Source of the DNA: Bacillota bacterium
GTDB lineage: Bacteria; Bacillota; Clostridia; Lachnospirales; Lachnospiraceae
Length of the DNA: 64,000 bases
NCBI GenBank assembly: GCA_023415635.1
Contig: JAEZJV010000013.1
Span: 1-64,000, forward strand
Direction of reading: 5' to 3'
Positions 62,181-64,000 of the stretch are shown in pieces (position 1 is the first letter of the stretch; the number at the start of each line of letters is the position of its first letter). The position numbers were made by a program, and so were the translations under genes. The notes beneath the pieces are model-generated. The model had not been told where the DNA came from. It was given only the letters and a program-made list of their open reading frames with translations, and did not search any database.

Positions 62181-63857
62181 CTATATCTTTGCCCATTCTC
62201 CTGTAGTCAAAAAGTCAAAAGCTGCTTTATCTGCTCCTTCGGTGATTTCCTTCGGATAACCAAGCATATCCAATAACCGTATGGCATTCTTTGATACAGA
62301 CTTTCCCTGATACAATAAATAATCAAAAATTATCTGATGCTTCTCGATTCGTTCCTGGAAATGATAATTGGAATAAGCACCCTCCAGAATATGAGTAAGC
62401 TCGATATCATGCGTAGCAGCAAAAACAAGAGTATTTTTTTCGGCGAGGGAAGACAGAATTCTTGAGGAGGCGGCAATACGTTCCAGTGTATTCGTACCAC
62501 GAAGGACCTCATCTATAAAGCATAATGTAGGGATTTCATCGTTGACGCTGTCCAAAATTCTCTTTAAGGATTTGATTTCTACAATGTAATAGCTCTCACT
62601 GCTGAAGATATTATCCTTGATTGCCATAGAGGAATAGATCTGGAAAAAGCTTCCCTGATAACTCCTTGCCATCGCAGTATATATAGTCTGGGATAAAATC
62701 GCATTGACAGCCAGAGTCTTGATAAAGGTGGACTTACCTGAGGCATTGGAACCGGTGATTAAGACCGACTGCTGCTCGGTAATGGAATTGGGCACTGGCT
62801 CCTCCAATAACGGATGGTAGAGTTCTATGGCAGAGATCCCAGGCTTTTGGGATTTTGTCAAGCTGGGTTCGCAGTAATAATCAATCAGGTTACGAAAGGA
62901 GGCGGCTGCCATCATACTGTCCAGATAACCGATTGTCTCGTAGATATGATTCAACACCGCTCTGTTCTTTTTAAAGAAGCCAAGCATAGAGTTGAATTTG
63001 ATCAGATCGAGATGAAAAAGCATACGCAGATAGTCAAGAATCATCTCAAGGATATCTCCGCTTCCGCTCTTGGTGGTTAGTAAAAAACTACCTCTTTGAA
63101 TCTTCCGGAAGTGTTTGATATCCTTCTTCAAGGAGTCTGTATATGTCCTTATCTCCGGAAGCTCCATTCGAATAAAAGCCTTAGAACTATCCAGAAGACG
63201 AAAAATATAGGAAAAGACCAAAAGATAATTTTCAATTTTTCCTTTGCAGGTATAATAATGAAAGATATTAATGATAAAAAAGGACAATGATAAAAATCCA
63301 CCTAAGGCTGGTATCACAAAAATCAAAGAGATGGAGATCAAAAGAGCCAGATCCAAAAGGTAATGAATCAGATTACTTTCCGTCTTTTGTGCCTCAAGGC
63401 GGTTGATATATTCATACACTGAGATATGCTTTATCTTACCGACCTTATGCAGTCCGGTTTGCAGCTTTAACCTCTCTGTTCCATTCTTTTCGAAATATTT
63501 CATCAGGCGGTTGCGTTCCTTCAATTCTGCTTCCTCAAAGCAGGGTTTATGAAGCAATGCGTAAAGATATTCTTCTCCTATGGAGGATTGAGTATTATTC
63601 ATAACCATAAATATTTCATCCATATCAAGATCATTCCAGGTAATATCATCCACATCAAGACGACTGTCCTGTTTGGTTTTGTAAAATAATTTGATGGAGT
63701 TCATCTTTTCAGAGGTAAATTCCCCCTTAGGTGTGTCTCCCCACTCATTTATCAATCGTTCCTTAAGAAATCTTCTATTCCTAAATTCATTCAGCCAGCT
63801 CCAAAGGACTATGGCAATCATAATTCCGATAATAACTACAATATACTGCATCAGCAT
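62181..63857 (-). CDS. Membrane-anchored MutS-family ATPase
   Basis: A 558-residue MutS paralogue with an N-terminal membrane helix (residues 5-20) and a hairpin of two helices (about 163-181 and 185-203). The C-terminal MutS ATPase domain has Walker A TGSNASGKSTFIKT (369-376), Walker B CFIDEVLRGTNTLER and DIELTHI for the ABC-type D-loop/His position. No mismatch-binding wedge or clamp motif is seen. Its length and topology match uncharacterised MutS-like proteins of Firmicutes. The function is probably different from repair, for example recombination control at the membrane, but this is speculation. Confidence 0.9.
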   Translation of the reverse strand: MLMQYIVVIIGIMIAIVLWSWLNEFRNRRFLKERLINEWGDTPKGEFTSEKMNSIKLFYKTKQDSRLDVDDITWNDLDMDEIFMVMNNTQSSIGEEYLYALLHKPCFEEAELKERNRLMKYFEKNGTERLKLQTGLHKVGKIKHISVYEYINRLEAQKTESNLIHYLLDLALLISISLIFVIPALGGFLSLSFFIINIFHYYTCKGKIENYLLVFSYIFRLLDSSKAFIRMELPEIRTYTDSLKKDIKHFRKIQRGSFLLTTKSGSGDILEMILDYLRMLFHLDLIKFNSMLGFFKKNRAVLNHIYETIGYLDSMMAAASFRNLIDYYCEPSLTKSQKPGISAIELYHPLLEEPVPNSITEQQSVLITGSNASGKSTFIKTLAVNAILSQTIYTAMARSYQGSFFQIYSSMAIKDNIFSSESYYIVEIKSLKRILDSVNDEIPTLCFIDEVLRGTNTLERIAASSRILSSLAEKNTLVFAATHDIELTHILEGAYSNYHFQERIEKHQIIFDYLLYQGKSVSKNAIRLLDMLGYPKEITEGADKAAFDFLTTGEWAKI

Positions 63858-64000
63858 ATTCTCCCATCAGGCTATTTTGGTTGAGTATTAAGCTATTGTT
63901 ATTTTTTTCATTAGGGCTATTATAGCTTTCGTTACAGGTACTGTCAATTCCGATGGATTATTTTTCGTTTGGAACGGAATATATATGAAAAATGGTTGGA

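Noticed and set aside
1..64000. Search for tRNA, rRNA, CRISPR repeats and insertion sequences
   Set aside because: No cloverleaf-like GTTC loops in context, no regularly spaced repeats and no transposase gene were found by reading.

Overview
The window looks like chromosomal DNA from a low-GC, Gram-positive, endospore-forming anaerobe of the Clostridia, most likely a member or close relative of the Lachnospiraceae. The evidence is AGGAGG-type ribosome binding sites, a full Min/Mre/SepF/DivIVA division set, a CwlD-like cortex amidase, many small Firmicutes families (YolD, DUF378, DUF4321, DUF2974), and an arabinose-side-chain glycoside hydrolase locus. There are no rRNA or tRNA genes, no CRISPR array, no prophage and no intact insertion sequence. 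I could not run homology searches, so all names rest on motifs and family knowledge.

Layout. 1-2.7 kb: end of a GH51 arabinofuranosidase, a LacI-type regulator and a cytoplasmic GH43 enzyme (arabinoxylan or arabinan use). 2.8-4.7 kb: a Xer-like tyrosine recombinase and a TtcA-type tRNA thiolase on the minus strand. 5-10.7 kb: cell-wall and surface genes (a large amidase, a lipoprotein, a Big_2-repeat protein, a small L,D-transpeptidase) plus a decayed sfsA fragment. 10.9-25.3 kb: plus-strand accessory and housekeeping genes, including an Lhr-type helicase, an aldo/keto reductase with its MerR regulator and promoter dyad, SIMPL protein, CwlD, a frameshifted methyltransferase, a Y-family polymerase with YolD, cupin, DinB, HAD and MsrA. 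25.6-31.4 kb: an arsenic island with arsR1-acr3-arsD-arsA on plus, facing arsR2-permease on minus. The two ArsR regulators appear to have different operators. 31.4-34.8 kb: sparse DNA with a BlaI-type repressor, a lipoprotein and a DUF4143 ATPase.

34.8-63.9 kb is almost entirely minus-strand core genome: rluD, lspA, aroB, divIVA, ylmH, sepF, ylmE and an HlyD-like protein (division/signal-peptidase block); a D,D-carboxypeptidase, mgsA, rodA, minE, minD, minC, PBP2, mreD, mreC, mreB, radC (elongation and septum placement); then DUF4321, a methionine gamma-lyase family protein, miaA, mutL, mutS, rnhA and a membrane-anchored MutS paralogue (DNA repair and RNA modification).

How it fits together. 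The second half builds and places the cell wall: MreBCD, RodA and PBP2 run lateral synthesis, MinCDE and DivIVA place the septum, SepF anchors FtsZ, and LspA matures lipoproteins. In the first half, a BlaI-type repressor without a BlaR1 partner has matching CTACA-N2-TGTAG palindromes at its own promoter and around the candidate promoter of the 905-residue amidase 28 kb away, which hints at a small wall-stress regulon. No clearly new multi-gene system is evident. The best leads are that BlaI link, the dual-operator arsenic island with a cysteine-pair-rich permease, the sfsA fragment, the membrane-anchored MutS paralogue and the large insertion in PBP2.
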